Source: Mortierella alpina (taxonomy: Eukaryota; Mortierellomycota; Mortierellomycetes; Mortierellales; Mortierellaceae). Taken from it: DNA of 64,000 bases. The stretch spans positions 3,038,001 through 3,102,000 of the forward strand of contig JANATF010000004.1 of the NCBI GenBank assembly GCA_029449245.1, read 5' to 3'. The notes below the pieces were generated by a model. That model did no database searches. It was not told the origin of the DNA and saw only the letters and a list, made by a program, of their open reading frames with translations. Of this stretch, positions 10,043 through 22,800 are shown one piece after another. Each line of letters opens with the position of its first letter. The stretch's first letter is position 1. A program made the translations under genes and the position numbers.

Positions 10043-11665
10043 TTAAGCAGTCTTCTCTGCTGGCTTGTCGTCAGCAGTGGAGGTCGAGCCATGAGCCTTG
10101 GCCTTCTTCTCATCAGCAATGCGTCTAGCCTCGTAGTGGACAGCGGCGATCTGCTCCTTGACCTGGGAAGCAACACCAGCAACCTTCTGTCCAGGAGTGG
10201 TCTGCAGGGCCTATTTAAGGTTGGAGTAAAAAAAAAAAAGACTGATTAGCTTCACCCATGCTTCTTATTTAAAAAAGTCTGGAAAGGTGTGACAAAAAAG
10301 TCCTCAACGTCATCAAACACCGCTCACTCTTCCTTGCAAGTTCTGTTGCTCTTCCTTACCTGGGTGCTGTAGTCAATACCCTGTCCAACAGCAGCGTTCA
10401 CACGGTCCTGAACGTGGTACTTGTGATCAATCTCGGTTGCCTTGGCAGTGACCTGGTACTTCTCATCCAAGGTCTTAGCCTGGTTCTTGGCAGCCTCGAC
10501 GTAGGCCTGGATCTTGCCATAGAAGCCGTATTTGTTGTCGATCTCGAGACCCTTCTCGATAATGCTGTCGGTGAGGTTGTATCCTGCAGCGAGAATCTCG
10601 GCAAAGATCGTGACCTTGGGCTTGTTCTCCTGTGCAGAGTGGTCTTCAGAGTCGGCAGACTCCTCAAAGTATGGCTTGACCGTGATGGTGCTGTCGACGA
10701 TCATGGCGTTGGTGAGCATGCAAGCGGTCTTGGCAGCAGATTCTATAGAGAAGTGGAAGGGGATGCGGTCATCATTGCAACGAGAATATGGATTAGCCAG
10801 TCAGCTCAAGAGAATGTGGGGGAAAAATCGCCTCTCGGACAGCCTTTTTTTTTTTTTCCTTCAAGGACACGCGGTCGAATCGCTCATGACATAACCCAAG
10901 AAAAGAAAACGGGACAGCATGACAGCTCTTCTCAGGCTCGATGCCATTAACATAAAGATGTAAATGATTTTCGGTATGACCATGAGGGGTGAAAACATTA
11001 GGGAGTAGCAAGGGGACAAAAAGACCATCGGATGCAGTTTTTTTGTTCGTGCGACGTGCAATGACTAAACTGCAAACACAACCAACGTGAACGACGCCAA
11101 TCCTTTCACGCTCTATGCCCCCCAACATTAAACATGTGTGCATGTATGGATGGATGGACCGAAGATAGACAGACGAGTCAACTAACCTTTCTCAAAGAGG
11201 ACAAGAGCAACCTGGCGATCTCCCTCCCTATTCACATCAAAAAGAAGGTGCAACAATCATGTCAGTCTCAGTTGACCTACACGTCTGGCACACTCTCACG
11301 CCTTGTCCTTTTGGTCCATTCTGTTTTCTCTGAGGCGCAAAAGCACTGCGATTTGCGATGCTCTCTTCGAGTCGATGGCTTACTTTTGGAGCTCAAACTC
11401 GAGGATCCTGCCGCAGAACAGGAAGAAGTCCTTGACAGTCTTCTCCGAGGCAGCGGCGCTGATGTTGGAGACGTGGATCAAGCTGGGGGTGGGGGTAGCG
11501 GGAATCTAAGACGGCAGGGAGATCGTCAGGAAGCATGGTTTAGTACAGAGTCGAAGCGGGGCGCGCCATCCTTGGCATGACGCGAAATCAAAGCGTGGGA
11601 GACTTTGGAGTGTGCGAACAGTGGTGCTGGAGTCTTCTACGTACCTGCATGGTCCAGTTGGTCAT
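10043..11665 (-). CDS. vip1: RRM protein of the fungal VIP1 / plant BPA1-like family
   Basis: Five exons (11645-11665, 11384-11505, 11187-11227, 10360-10742, 10043-10210) join in frame to 244 residues. An RNA-recognition motif is at the N-terminus: RNP2-like LIHVSNIS (residues 16-23), then FFLFCGRI, then an RNP1-like strand DRQVALVLFE, then AKTACMLTNAMIVD. The second half is helical and repeats a pattern like KAxxIDxKYxxxDRV, as in S. pombe Vip1 and plant ACD11-binding-partner proteins, whose exact role is not well defined. The first exon is 21 nt and one internal exon only 41 nt. A TATAAATA lies about 130 bp upstream of the ATG. The family assignment is good; the molecular function is open. 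Confidence 0.85.
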
Positions 11666-13048
11666 TTTGGGAAGAGTGTGTGTGTTGTGAGTGCAAGTGG
11701 TGGATACGGCGAGTGCAGTGGGTGTGCGTGAAGTGGCGTGCAAGGAAGGAATGGAGAGGAATGAGGGATGTGTGAAGAACCGCCCGCTGCATATTTATAC
11801 GCTCTGAGCGAAACAGAAGGAACGAGAAAGGGCCAAGGCCAACAAAATGATGTCACATGTGTGCGAGGAAGAACGCATATGAAAATCCTCTTCTTATTTT
11901 TGGCTCACTCGATCATGTCGCTCATCTATCTGCTCATGTCACTCGCCCGTTGACGGTGCCTGCGTCCACCTCACCGCTTACATATGCCACCGGCAATCCT
12001 TGGGTTCATCCATGCCTTATGCGCTATCGCTGCACTCGAGCACACAACCGACAAATCCCTTCCTTTCCTATCTGACCCCCTCTAATCTCTCAGCGCTTTC
12101 CTGCAGTTTTTCACTGGCGGGGTGCCTTTGCCCTGCGTTCTACAATCACCTCGTGCCTTCCAGAACCCGGCACCAGTCAATTGCACGAGATGCCCTTGAA
12201 GAAGGGCTTGCTGGCGGACATTGAGCTATATATTTATAGACACTATCAAAAGGTGGATCGTGCTCACACCACACACGTCAACGAACACAGCGCACTGTTT
12301 TCACGCCGTGCTCCAACGCCTGCTTCCTCTCCACCTTCGATTTTGACATTCTTGCCCCATGTGCAGGTCAGACCCACAGCGACTCAGTGGCAGCCCATAG
12401 TCTAGAAGGATAGAAATGGGCGGTTCGATCGTCCGTTATAGGTCTGGAGGTTTTTTTTCTTGACAAACCCGTGCCACATGCCAGGGCCCAAAATATTTAT
12501 GGCCTGCACACCAAATGTTCATTCCGGCTGGTCAACGTTTTTTCTTCCCAAGAATTTTCATCACACCAGGAGAGCACGGGCGTTTATCACGCGTCTTTTA
12601 TTCAGTTTATCACGCAAAACATGGTGAAGCCCGGCATGTCTACACATTCGCTTTATATATGATCGTTGACATAGAACACACATTAGACACTCATACACAC
12701 TCATACAGTCTCGTTGAGCGGGGGCTTTAATGTTGGTCAAAGGAAAATATGTATACGAGTAGAACGGGTGAAGGAGAAAGAAACAAGCAAAAAGAGGAGA
12801 TTGAGGGGAGCGAGGTATATCGGTGATGACAGATCAATATTAGGCATGAGAAAGATCAAAAGAATAGACACAGAATTCAAGAGAGTAGGGAGAGAGAGTG
12901 AAAGTTTTACGGTACAAGGTGAGATGGAAGAAGGCGTATATCCTGGACGATCCATAGCAAAAAAAACCTCCCACCGCAATAGCTGTGCTGTGTGTGATAC
13001 TCCCGAGAATTCCTGGTCATCTAGAGAAGCGAGTGTTTGCGCGCTCAC
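11666..13048. other. Intergenic region, 1.4 kb
   Basis: This separates the 5' end of the RRM gene (left, minus strand) from the 3' end of the phosphotransferase gene (right, minus strand). No convincing gene is present. A TATATATTTATAG stretch at about 12227-12239 could be a core promoter but has no gene beside it. Confidence 0.5.
11792..11799 (-). promoter_or_regulatory. TATA box of the RRM (vip1-like) gene
   Basis: On the minus strand this reads TATAAATA, about 127 bp upstream of the ATG at 11665, a normal place for a fungal TATA element with a short leader. The call rests on the match and position only. Confidence 0.5.
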
Positions 13049-15463
13049 CTAGTCCTGGTGGTTACGGGTCGCGCTTCCAATAAGTCCTTCCTCTTCTTCA
13101 GATTGCTGTGCTACAAGGACGAGCGAAAAGAGAACGCATGAGATTTTTTAGATGTCAAAACAACGGTAAGGTGCCTTTCAATCAGGCCCGCTTTTTTTTC
13201 CTTGTTGTCCGTGAACAATCAAAGCAAACAAACGTGCGCAAGTCAGACAAACCTTTGGGCCTGGGAATAGACAGGCACTTGATGCCAAGGAAGGTGCAGA
13301 ACCTGTCAATGACAAACAAGGCCCATTGGGCATAGGCGACAGCGACAAAGATGAGGTACGCCCAGAGGAAGTAGTACTCTGTGTCAGCTGTGAAGATGGG
13401 GTCCCATCCGAGCATCACGGGTGCGTTCGTGATGAAAGCTCCGAGGATCAAGGGAATCAGCTGGACAGTAAAGTAAGGGAAAGGCATCTTTGTGACATGG
13501 GCCAAGATGATCTTTGTGGCCATACGGCCAAAGACGATTCCGATTGTCACAGCAAAGAGGATGAAGTGCTGTTCCGAAAAGATGTACGAGTATGGAGACT
13601 GGAGCCAGGCATAGGCGCTCACAAGGAACAGGGTTATGGGAAGGAGTTCGGAATAAGCAGCAACTACCGACTTGTTCTGCTCCTTGCAGGCCTTGTACAC
13701 AGCGATCAAGCTAGATGTTGAGCAAACGGCAGGGGTTAAGAGTCAGGAGGGGAGTGGTACAGTTTGATACCGGTTCAACAATCAACCAGTACTTTTGCTT
13801 CTTACCAAGGGGGGACATGACCAAGGACGAGCAACAAAGACATGCCTGCAACCATCAGGTCCAGAAGAATCCAGTTCTCGGGGATGATGCCAAAGTTAGT
13901 TCCAAAGACCTCGGTGACCTCGCTCCTCCAGAACATGGGACCCATGAACCCAGAGATGAACATGACCAAGCATGCAATGATCAAACCCTCGGTGGGACCA
14001 TTGACATAGCCAAGGTAAAGAACACCAGTGTGGTATTCCTCCCACGTGGACAGGAAGAACGGCAGCGTGGTGAGGAGCAAGAGGAAGGCAGAGTACCATG
14101 AGTGACCCATGGACATGCAAGCAGCCTGGTTGACAGCTCCGATGCAGCAGTTCAAAGCATCACATCCGTGATCAAAGAGCTCTCCAAGAGGCGAAGAAGA
14201 TCCGGTGCGACGAGCCTGCTTTCCATCCACATTATCAAAGGTCGAGTACAACCAGAGGCCGATACCGCAGCTACAATACAAGTGCCATGGGTGAAATGAA
14301 GTGAGAACTGTATCAGCATTGCGTCATTGTGCTATGGAGGGCTGTTTCGATCCACTGCTTCCGAGCTGTCCTGCATCCTCGATAGACTTGCTGATTTTCC
14401 TGGTGCTCTCTTGTTCGATGCCAATTGCTCATCGGAATGTTTGATTTGCGGCTATGTGGCTGTTTTGGCTGTTTCTGTACTTCTTGGCACCCAGACTTGG
14501 CTTTCAATAAAGCCCAAGCTCCACTCTAGCGCGGGTTTGTCCATGAGGTGTGACTCTGGCTGCCCATTCTGCTAAGGCTGTATTTTACTGTTCCTTACCT
14601 GAAGTAGATCCAGGTGGGGCCGGGGGTGTAGAGGTCCGGGATGAAGTAAATGACCAGGAGCAAGTTGGCGACAACGAAGCCAAAACCAATCAGCGTGATC
14701 AAGTTGGGTCTAGTCCCATGTAACAGAACGTCAACGGAACGAGCAAAAGTTAGTTGGTTGGGCTTCAGCACGGTGGAGAGGATCACAAAGGCTCTATGTG
14801 TGTTTGTTTGTTTTGCAACGAGCCGGGGGTTGCCCATACGGGGCACAAACTCTCAATTGCGCTGGCTACTGGAGGCGACGCTAGAACAGCTAGCGTCCTT
14901 TTTGTCAACAATTTTTTTTTGGTCCTCCCCCCCCCCCAAAGAAACGATACCCTGGTGCTGGTGTGTCCTCTCTTGTTGCCCACCACCTGGCCGATTCTCG
15001 CTACGCTGGAGAGTGTGCTCTCAAACAGTGCGGCACTCCGTGTCACTCCCAGTCTCTGTGTCTGTGTCGCACGATCCATCCTCGGCGTCGAAACGATGCG
15101 ATCCCCTCTTCGCCCGATCCTAAAGCCATAACGAGATGGGCAAACAACTGGCCACCCAGTTGTCAACTCGGCGGCCGTATGGGAGGTCCCATCACTTCAA
15201 TGACTTGATCCACCCGATCCAGTGTCCCCATGGAACATGGAAACAAGAAACTGTGCAGCAGAGAGCAGATCCAGGTCAAAGCTAAAAAGAACTTACGCCA
15301 TCCACATGGGGAAGAGGGTGACGGCCCAGTTCCAGTAGTGCGAGAGCACGTATTTGGTCACTGGCGACTTGTCGACGCAGCCGTACTTGTAGAGACGCAG
15401 GTTGGCAAGACCAGCGTCGCTCACATAGTCTGATTCGTGCAAGCGACTTCCGAACCCGAACAT
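13049..15463 (-). CDS. EPT1: CDP-alcohol phosphotransferase (ethanolamine/choline phosphotransferase)
   Basis: Five exons (15297-15463, 14599-14709, 13806-14270, 13253-13710, 13049-13110) join in frame to 420 residues, close to yeast Ept1/Cpt1. The CDP-alcohol phosphotransferase signature DG-x2-AR-x8-G-x3-D-x3-D is complete: D108, G109, A112, R113, G122, D126, D130. About eight to ten hydrophobic segments follow, consistent with an ER/Golgi membrane enzyme. The enzyme transfers phosphoethanolamine or phosphocholine from its CDP ester to diacylglycerol in the last step of the Kennedy pathway. Sequence alone does not settle the headgroup preference. The first intron is long (587 bp); the others are 95-328 bp. 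The last exon codes only for an acidic, polar tail. Confidence 0.93.
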
Positions 15464-18165
15464 GATGTCTCTAATCGACTCGCGGATGAGGAAAGAGGAG
15501 GGAGACTGAGAGCGAAGACGAAGGAGAGGAAGGAGAGAGGTAGCGTCGAGGCGAGGAGCAGAAGAGAGGAGCGTGTGCGAGTGGAGAAGCAGACGGGAGA
15601 GAGAGCGGGAAGAGAGAAGCGAAAGCGACGGCCAAAGCGATATTTGTTCTAAATACGAAACAGCGGCCTGGAGGAGCAAGCCGAGCGGAGGCTTTTGGGG
15701 CAAGCAGCCACAGGCAGAGGGCAGAGGGCAGAGGCACAGTGGCAGCGCACACAGGCAGCACACAGGCAGCGCACACCCAGACTAGAGACAACGAGAGACA
15801 CCACAGGCACAGAGACCGCACAAGCGGACATGGATTATCGCCCTACACGGTCGCAGCTGTCCCTCCTGCCCACAGTGCTGCCGCTTTAGTTCTCTTTCTC
15901 TGATCTCCGCACCGCTCTCTCTTTGTTTTCCCTGTGCTCACCGCAAGTCCGCTCTCACATGGCTGCCAAATACCGTTTTTACCCCAACAACTTCAGTCCT
16001 CTCTCTCTCTCACTCTCTCTCTAGCCGTTCACTCCTTTTTTTTTTCTTTCCTTCCTTCTTTCCTTGCAGTACGTTCTCCCCTTCCACCGCTCGGTCCCTG
16101 ACATTGCTCGTAGCAAATGGTGCATTGAGAACGCGACGCTCACTGGCAGCAATGGAGGCATATCCATCTACCCCTGGTTATCATGCGCGCTATTCCTGCA
16201 TGTGCGTGATTATCAGATGAAAACGGACCACTGTATCCATCTTTCTACATCATGAGAAAGCACCCGATGCCTATCTCTCCTCCTCCACAATTCCACCCTG
16301 CACTTTACCAATAATAAATACTCACGCACATCATTTCTATACTTTGTCCACACTTTCAAGCGCGTGTGTGCCTAACTCTCGTTACACCAACTTTTTGCCA
16401 CACACCGACGATTAGATTTTCGCACTTGATAGCTTTAGTACTCTCCACAACAATATAATCCATCATCCATGGCAATGGAAGGCCGACCGGTCATCCTTGC
16501 AATCGCATGAAAACGCACGAGCTAAAAATCAGTGTTCAAGCCGGCACCTGGGTCAGGACCCATCGCCCTTCGTGCCAATCACAAGAAAAAGAGGAGACTG
16601 TAGTCGGAGTCCTTTTCGTGATTGCATCGTCTAGTTCCTCATTGTCAGCGAAAGAGAACAGACCTACGTGCCTACACCGGATGTGGATGCAAAAGATCTA
16701 CAGCGACACCATGGCGAAAAAAATGGCACTGTCCCAATGCACTCTTGACTTTGTTCTTGCTCTATAGGCATACTTTCTTATCGTTCGCTACCCACGCCCT
16801 GGCACGCACCTCTGCCCTTCTTCTTCTGTACAGTGTACTGTATATGATTTTCTTTCATCACTCAAGCCTGGGCATGTTCCCATGCCTCTTCCTACCCACA
16901 GTTGCTGGCGACAGACGACGCTATCCACTTTTTGTGTTGCGTAAGACAGAAGACACAGTGGAGCAAGATATGTATTTGGCCGGTGGTTTTGTCTAGGTTT
17001 CACAAGACGTGCACTCAACGTGTTCCCCGCAATGCACTGGAGCGCACTCACCTCGCCACGCGCCTAGATGATCCAAGTCTTCGGCTATCTGATTCCAATG
17101 AACATATCGAGCGCGTACAATGCAGCAGGCGATTCGTGAATGGGGCCAGAAGCGACAAGCAGCAGTGTGGCTATGAAAACGGTAAAAAAAAAAACAGACG
17201 AAAATCTGAGCCGGAGGCAGTGATCTCTGGTCCTGAATGTGCTACGCACAACGGTCAAAAGCTCCTCAACCCCCCCTGTCTTCGTAACGCAGTGTTTTGT
17301 AAGTCTAAGTATATCTCGAAGCCTGTTCAAACGATGGGTTCCCCGATTCAACTGTAAAATAGAGCGTTGAGGCACACTATGCTCTCCAGCTGGGTTTGCC
17401 GATGCATGGAAGTAACGCACAGAGGGAAGCAGGCGAACTGAAAACAATGCGATCAAGACCGACATGATGGCCCCTCTTTCCCTCCACCCAACCCTCAATT
17501 TAGAGTTCTCTTCCTCGCTCTCCGCTCTGAGCTCGCCATGGACAGAGATGCGCAAGGCCATGGACCTCACTCTGGCTACTATTGTACGGAGAAGGAAAAT
17601 AAGGTCAGAGCAATTATTGACTGTAGACATCCTCTGACAGCTCAATCATAGGCCTGCATGTATTCTTCCTTCGGTATTGCGGCACCGAACATGTATGTAC
17701 AGTACATGCAGGCTGACGAGGACTGAACTGTGGTACGGAGCAGCTGTTATTGCGGGCTGGACATGCGATCTGTGTTGGTCGGTTAGGCAAGCACACTCTC
17801 GGGCTGCGTGCAGGCCTTCTGTTTGCAGGCCTGTTGTTTGCAGGCCTGTTGTTTGCGTGCCCATGGCCATACCTTCAGGAACAGCTCTCTTCCTTCTCCA
17901 TTCATTTTCGCTCATCCACTCATTCGTTCACTTCACTAGCCAACCCACGTTGCATTCAGGCCTTCGCATCAGCATCCACCCCTTCGTAGCCACACCCATA
18001 AACACACTTGTACTCATTCTCTGTGTTCTCAGGACCACCGTTGCACAACCCCCTCGTCCCCTTTAATCCTCCTCGCACAAGCAATTGCGCGTTAGAGAGT
18101 CCGTCCTCCTTTCTGGCCGTTGGGATCACCACTCTCCTCGTCCACACCCTCGCTACCACAACACC
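15464..18165. other. Intergenic region between divergent genes, 2.7 kb
   Basis: The phosphotransferase gene (minus) and an orphan membrane-protein gene (plus) point away from each other here. The stretch near 15480-15640 is purine-rich, and 16000-16022 is a CT-rich tract. Open frames (for example minus 17085-17645) have no recognisable content. I see no RNA gene. Confidence 0.5.
17806..17850 (+). repeat. Short tandem repeat, 15-bp unit, three copies
   Basis: The unit GTTTGCAGGCCTGTT occurs perfectly at 17821-17835 and 17836-17850, with a degenerate copy just before. It lies in the promoter region of the plus-strand membrane-protein gene, about 320 bp from its ATG. Confidence 0.75.
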
Positions 18166-19284
18166 ATGTCCGGATCCCAGCAGGCATGGGTCGACTATTA
18201 CACAGCTCAGGGTGCCTGGGTAGGGGAGGACATCACCTCCTCGGGCGACTGTCTGCTGCTCTCTTACCCTTACTGGAGCATCATCAACATCATCCCCATG
18301 CGCGCGTTCTCCTCCCCCTCTGACAAGGACCAGTTTGTGCTTTACAACGACCCCAACTGCGCCAGCGTCAATCGTGAGCCAGCCTCCAAAACGGGCTACA
18401 TCCTCATCTCCTACTACTTCTCCAAAGTCCCCCTCAGCATCCGATGGACGCGCATCCAACCTCTCCCTCCTCCAATACCGACAACCACGACCACGACGAC
18501 TCCTTCTATCACGACCCCTACGACTGCCACCTTTGTAGACCCCAAGATCACACCCTCCTCACTCCTCTCGTTGTCATCAGCCACAGCCACTCCGACAACA
18601 AGAGCCATCGCTGGCCTCCCAACCCCCATCCGAACGACATTCCCTACAGCACTCATCCCTCCCAACCCCATGGACTCGACGGCCGGTTGGGGAGACCACT
18701 CCTGCGACGCTTCCGATGGTAGTTCGTCGACTGATCCGGCTTGCCAAACGAGTAAACATGTGAACCAGTTTATCATTGCTGGCGTCACCATCTCTATCAT
18801 CGTGCTCGCGCTCATGGCGGCCGGTACCGTCTACATCTACCGGACGTATTACGCGCCCGATCATCCTACCTCTTCTTTTATGGGTTCTTTGGCGTTCAGG
18901 AACGGTTCCGCTGGTCATTCTCCTAGTGGCACAGGCCATAGCAATCACAATAACAACAACAGCACCAACAACAACAACAACAGCAACAACAGCAGTACTG
19001 GCGGAGGCCATAGATCAGGAACCGCGGACAGTCATGACGACGATGACACGAATCCAGATTATGTCTATGTTCACGACGAAAGCGAGCTGGAAGGTGCACC
19101 GCAGCGGTTCTTGTTCGATCATAGTCGCGATAACATCAACACCAACAAGAATCCAAAGCTCTTCAAGGAAAGTTCTGCTAGCCCGTCGTCAAGTCGGACC
19201 CGCTACAGTGGCACCGCTTTGACGTTCGCCAATCGTAGTGAGAACAATGCTTCAGACATCAACTTGCTGGAAAGGACAAGATGA
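18166..19284 (+). CDS. Orphan single-pass membrane protein with Thr/Pro-rich stalk
   Basis: A single exon of 372 residues. The start at 18166 (ACACCATGTCC) is the first good ATG; upstream in-frame codons are not ATG. Residues 1-95 form a compact domain with a few Cys (GDCLLLSYPYWS, DPNCASV). A Thr/Pro/Ser-rich stretch follows (about 100-180), then a transmembrane helix (about 201-225, FIIAGVTISIIVLALMAAGT), then a cytoplasmic tail with an Asn-rich low-complexity run and an acidic patch (DSHDDDDTNPDYVYVHDESE). No clear cleavable signal peptide is seen, so a signal-anchor topology is possible. The layout, outer domain plus O-glycosylated stalk plus tail, recalls fungal wall sensors. I do not recognise the family and claim no function. 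Confidence 0.75.
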   Translation: MSGSQQAWVDYYTAQGAWVGEDITSSGDCLLLSYPYWSIINIIPMRAFSSPSDKDQFVLYNDPNCASVNREPASKTGYILISYYFSKVPLSIRWTRIQPLPPPIPTTTTTTTPSITTPTTATFVDPKITPSSLLSLSSATATPTTRAIAGLPTPIRTTFPTALIPPNPMDSTAGWGDHSCDASDGSSSTDPACQTSKHVNQFIIAGVTISIIVLALMAAGTVYIYRTYYAPDHPTSSFMGSLAFRNGSAGHSPSGTGHSNHNNNNSTNNNNNSNNSSTGGGHRSGTADSHDDDDTNPDYVYVHDESELEGAPQRFLFDHSRDNINTNKNPKLFKESSASPSSSRTRYSGTALTFANRSENNASDINLLERTR

Positions 19285-19853
19285 GAAAATACATATACTT
19301 TTCAATTTTTTTTTTTTTTTTTTGTTTATTGACAAAGAGGACCCAATTGCTCTTTCTTTTCTTTTTTGGTCTGTTTTTTGTTGTGTGGTTGTCGTGCTAA
19401 GTCTACTTGTTGCGTGGAAAGACAAAAGCGAGAAGAAAAAAAATATATGTAGAATGTGGAGAGGAGGCTCCCTTTCTTTTCCGATAGGGATAAGGTGTGT
19501 GGAATGGGCATGTAGATGTTGTATGGGGGGGAGGGAGAGGGCAAAAATGGTGCAGTGGGATGTATGGGGTGTAAGGTGTGAGGGGGATAAAGAATGGAAT
19601 GATACAAAGTAAAAGCACAAAGAAAGAAAGAAAAAAAAACTTTTGAGATATAAGAAACGCAAGAGAGCTGACAAGCAAGCACACAAATTGCCTCCATTCC
19701 TTTTGGTTTGTTCAAGCAGGGGGAGAGCGAGAAAGGTCGAGAGAGACGGGAAGGTCGCAGCTTGATACCTTGACAAGTTATCCAGGTAAGTTGAGGTTCG
19801 TCCGTGTGAGGGGGTATCAAAATGTGGGATGATCCAGGCAAAGGGAGGCGCGC
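19285..19853. other. Shared 3' region of two convergent genes
   Basis: About 570 bp between the stop of the plus-strand membrane-protein gene and the stop of FZO1. It contains a run of 18 T at 19306-19323 and AT-rich sequence suited to 3' ends. No gene is seen. Confidence 0.5.
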
Positions 19854-22800
19854 TTAAGCCTTGACCTTGCGCTCCTCCACCTCCACCTCGACGGCCGCTA
19901 CCCAACGGGCCAGCTCATCCGCCTTATCAAAGACCTTTCCGAAATATACCACTGCCTGCTCGCCGTCCTTGGCAGCCTTCTCCTGCTCGGCGCGACGCCT
20001 TTCGTGCGCCTCAATCTCCTTCTGGAATCGGTTTTGAATCTCCCATGCGTTGCTCTTGAAGACACGGCGACAGTCCTTGGCGATACGCATGGCTTCGTCG
20101 TGCACGACCGTGCCCTCGCGAATGTGAGCACGGAGTTTGCGGGCAGTCTTGCGAGCAAGAGCATGCTTCATATCCGCGGCAATGTAGACCAAAAGACCCA
20201 GTCCTGCAGCGGTGACCACGGGCACGAACCACTTGCGGACATTCGACACGCCGACCGTGTTGGTGATGTCGAACAAGCTGTGGATCATGGACTTGTAGCC
20301 GAGCGCCTTACTCGAGAACATGGTCACGGCTCCAAGGGACACACTGGCCATTCCAAGCTTGTCCTGAACCTCAAAGACGTCCACAAAGTCGAGAGCGAGC
20401 TCATCCTTGAGTTTGCCGGTGGAAATGCGGGCGGGGTCGGGTTTTGTGAAGAGAGAGAGGGCATCCGCTTGCGATGCAGGCGAGGCATCTTCTGCCAGAC
20501 TGTTAATGTCGTTGACACACATCTTTGCCTTTTCTCTTGCCTCGACCTCGCAGTTCTTGACACGGTCCACAAAGAGGTCGGCCATCACATAGCGAACGTC
20601 ATTAGCATACTGCCAGACGTGAAGCAAGCCATTCCAAGGAACCAAGGCAGAGACGCTGTTCTCGATATCGTCCACAGAGTTGGTGAGCTTCTCGCGGGTC
20701 ATAGTGTCGATCAGCGTGCAGGTTTCCTCAGCAAGACGGTCAACCTTCTCCAGAACCATCTCGCGTCTGACCAGCGTCTCCTGGTACTGAGGCTCTCCGC
20801 GCTCAAGCTCCATGCGGACCTTGGCAAGCTCCTCAGCAGCCATCTGGCGATTCGACTCTGAGAGGATGCTGACGTCGCTCAGGATGTTCTCGAGATAGAC
20901 CTTGGCGGGTGCCAACTTGGACTTGCATCGCTTCTCCAGCACGAAGGACCGCAAGCACTCCTCCAGACGCAAAAAGTCGGCTGGGAGATCGCCGCCCTGG
21001 ATAACCTCGGGGAGGCACGAGCCAGCAGAGACAAAGTGGACGAGCTCATCCGCGTCCTCGTAGGTCTTGGCGGAGAGCTGCTTGATCTGGTCGAGGATGA
21101 CGCGCTTGCAGCGCTCCTTGTCGCGGATCGAGTCGAATCGGTTGACAACAATAAAGATGTGGGTCTTCTCGTTAGCGGCATTCCAAAGGAACTCCTTGCC
21201 CTGTTGAAGTGATGAATGATAGAGTCATTGTTAGAATTGAGCGCGTTGCACAGTGTGGACATCAGAGCATACCTCGGGCATTGTACCACCATGAAAAAAA
21301 CAACAAAAATCAAAGCCCAGGACCCAGTTCCCATGAAAAAATATTTTGGACAGCACGGCCATAGATGTTGATGGTGACATCAGGGGAAGGGGAGAGCAGA
21401 GGGATCTCAATTGATGCCGTGCCACGGGAAGAGAGGGGAGGCAGCTCATGATGAGAGTCACTCTTCATCTGTTGTGCTGTGGGGGTGAGGGGAAGAGGGG
21501 GAAAAAATGGAAGACAGGCGATCAAGCGAACACAGGCCAGAACAGAAGAGAACAACAGCAAAGGCTCGCACATGAGATGGGGCTGACCCATCGTCATTAG
21601 CGACAATTACAGGGTCACCCGCAACAGACAAAAGGGTCAAAACTAAAATAAAAAAAGGGCTTCATGGGTCGATGACTAAGGCTGACTCCCGCCCTTTTTT
21701 TTTCTCCTCTCCCTGACGTTTGCATAGACCTGGCGATGTATCATCCGAATTTCACTCCCCGGCCACGCGAGATGGTCCCGATCATCACTCCTTTCCAGGC
21801 ACACATCCCATTGTATACATGCAGACACGCATGTGCATGTACATCTCGCAGATACCCAATCCCAGCAAAAAAAATGTAAATAATAGAACAAGAGGATAAC
21901 TTACAGAGAGAGTAAAGTGGTTCTCGGCGGAGACCACAAATACAACGACATCGATCTCTTGCTGGCGAGCAAAGAGCGCCGTTGTCTTGACAGAGTCACG
22001 GTTCAGACCAGGCGAGTCGATCAACGCGATGTCGACAACTCCGTTGTGAAGCAGCGAGTCGTTGACGAGACGGCGGTCCGTGCAATAGACCTTAAGCTGA
22101 GCATAGTCCTCGTATCCGTCAATCACATCATTCATAAACTTCTCCAGATGACGCATATCCACGACTGTGAATGTATTGGGGTCCTCGCGGTTGTAAGCCG
22201 AGGGTTCCTTGATGGCGTGCACTGCCTCCTGGCCCTCGTTCTCTTGGGCGTCCAGGACCTCGCAGAACAACGATGTGCATGGCTGCTGGTCGATGGGCAG
22301 GATGGTTCGCTGCATCAACGCATTCACAAGCGTGGATTTGCCGGCGTTCAAATCTCCAGTGATGAGAACCTTGGAGCTCTTGTCCGACACACGCTGGTAG
22401 AGGTTGTCCAGATGCTTGACGCTCTGCTGGATACGGCCATCCAGCAAATGTGCGATCGTATTGCGCTCCAGTCCGCGAAGCAGCGCATCGTTGCCTGTGG
22501 CGTAGTTGCCGACCTTCAGATCCAGCTTGAGCACATTCAGCTCGGGGATCAGACGACCAACCTGAGCCATGGTGTTGGCCTCAGCAGGTGCGTGTGCGTG
22601 CTGCGGAGATCCAGGAGCGGAGGTGAAGGAGCGCTGGAGACGCTGCTGGAGGGGCAAGGACGAGGAGCGGTCCGTGTCGTCCTCTGGGTGGAAAGAGTTG
22701 GAGCGGCGGAGGGGGTTGCCAGCAGCGGACGAGGTGGCTCCTGCGGTGGCGGGGGTGGGGATCTGGAGACTGGGATAGTATGTCTGCCATGGCTTTGTGG

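Noticed and set aside
17085-17645. 186-codon open frame on the minus strand in an intergenic region
   Set aside because: No motif, poor composition, no splice partner; treated as chance.
20004-20861. 285-codon open frame on the plus strand
   Set aside because: Antisense to FZO1 exon 2.
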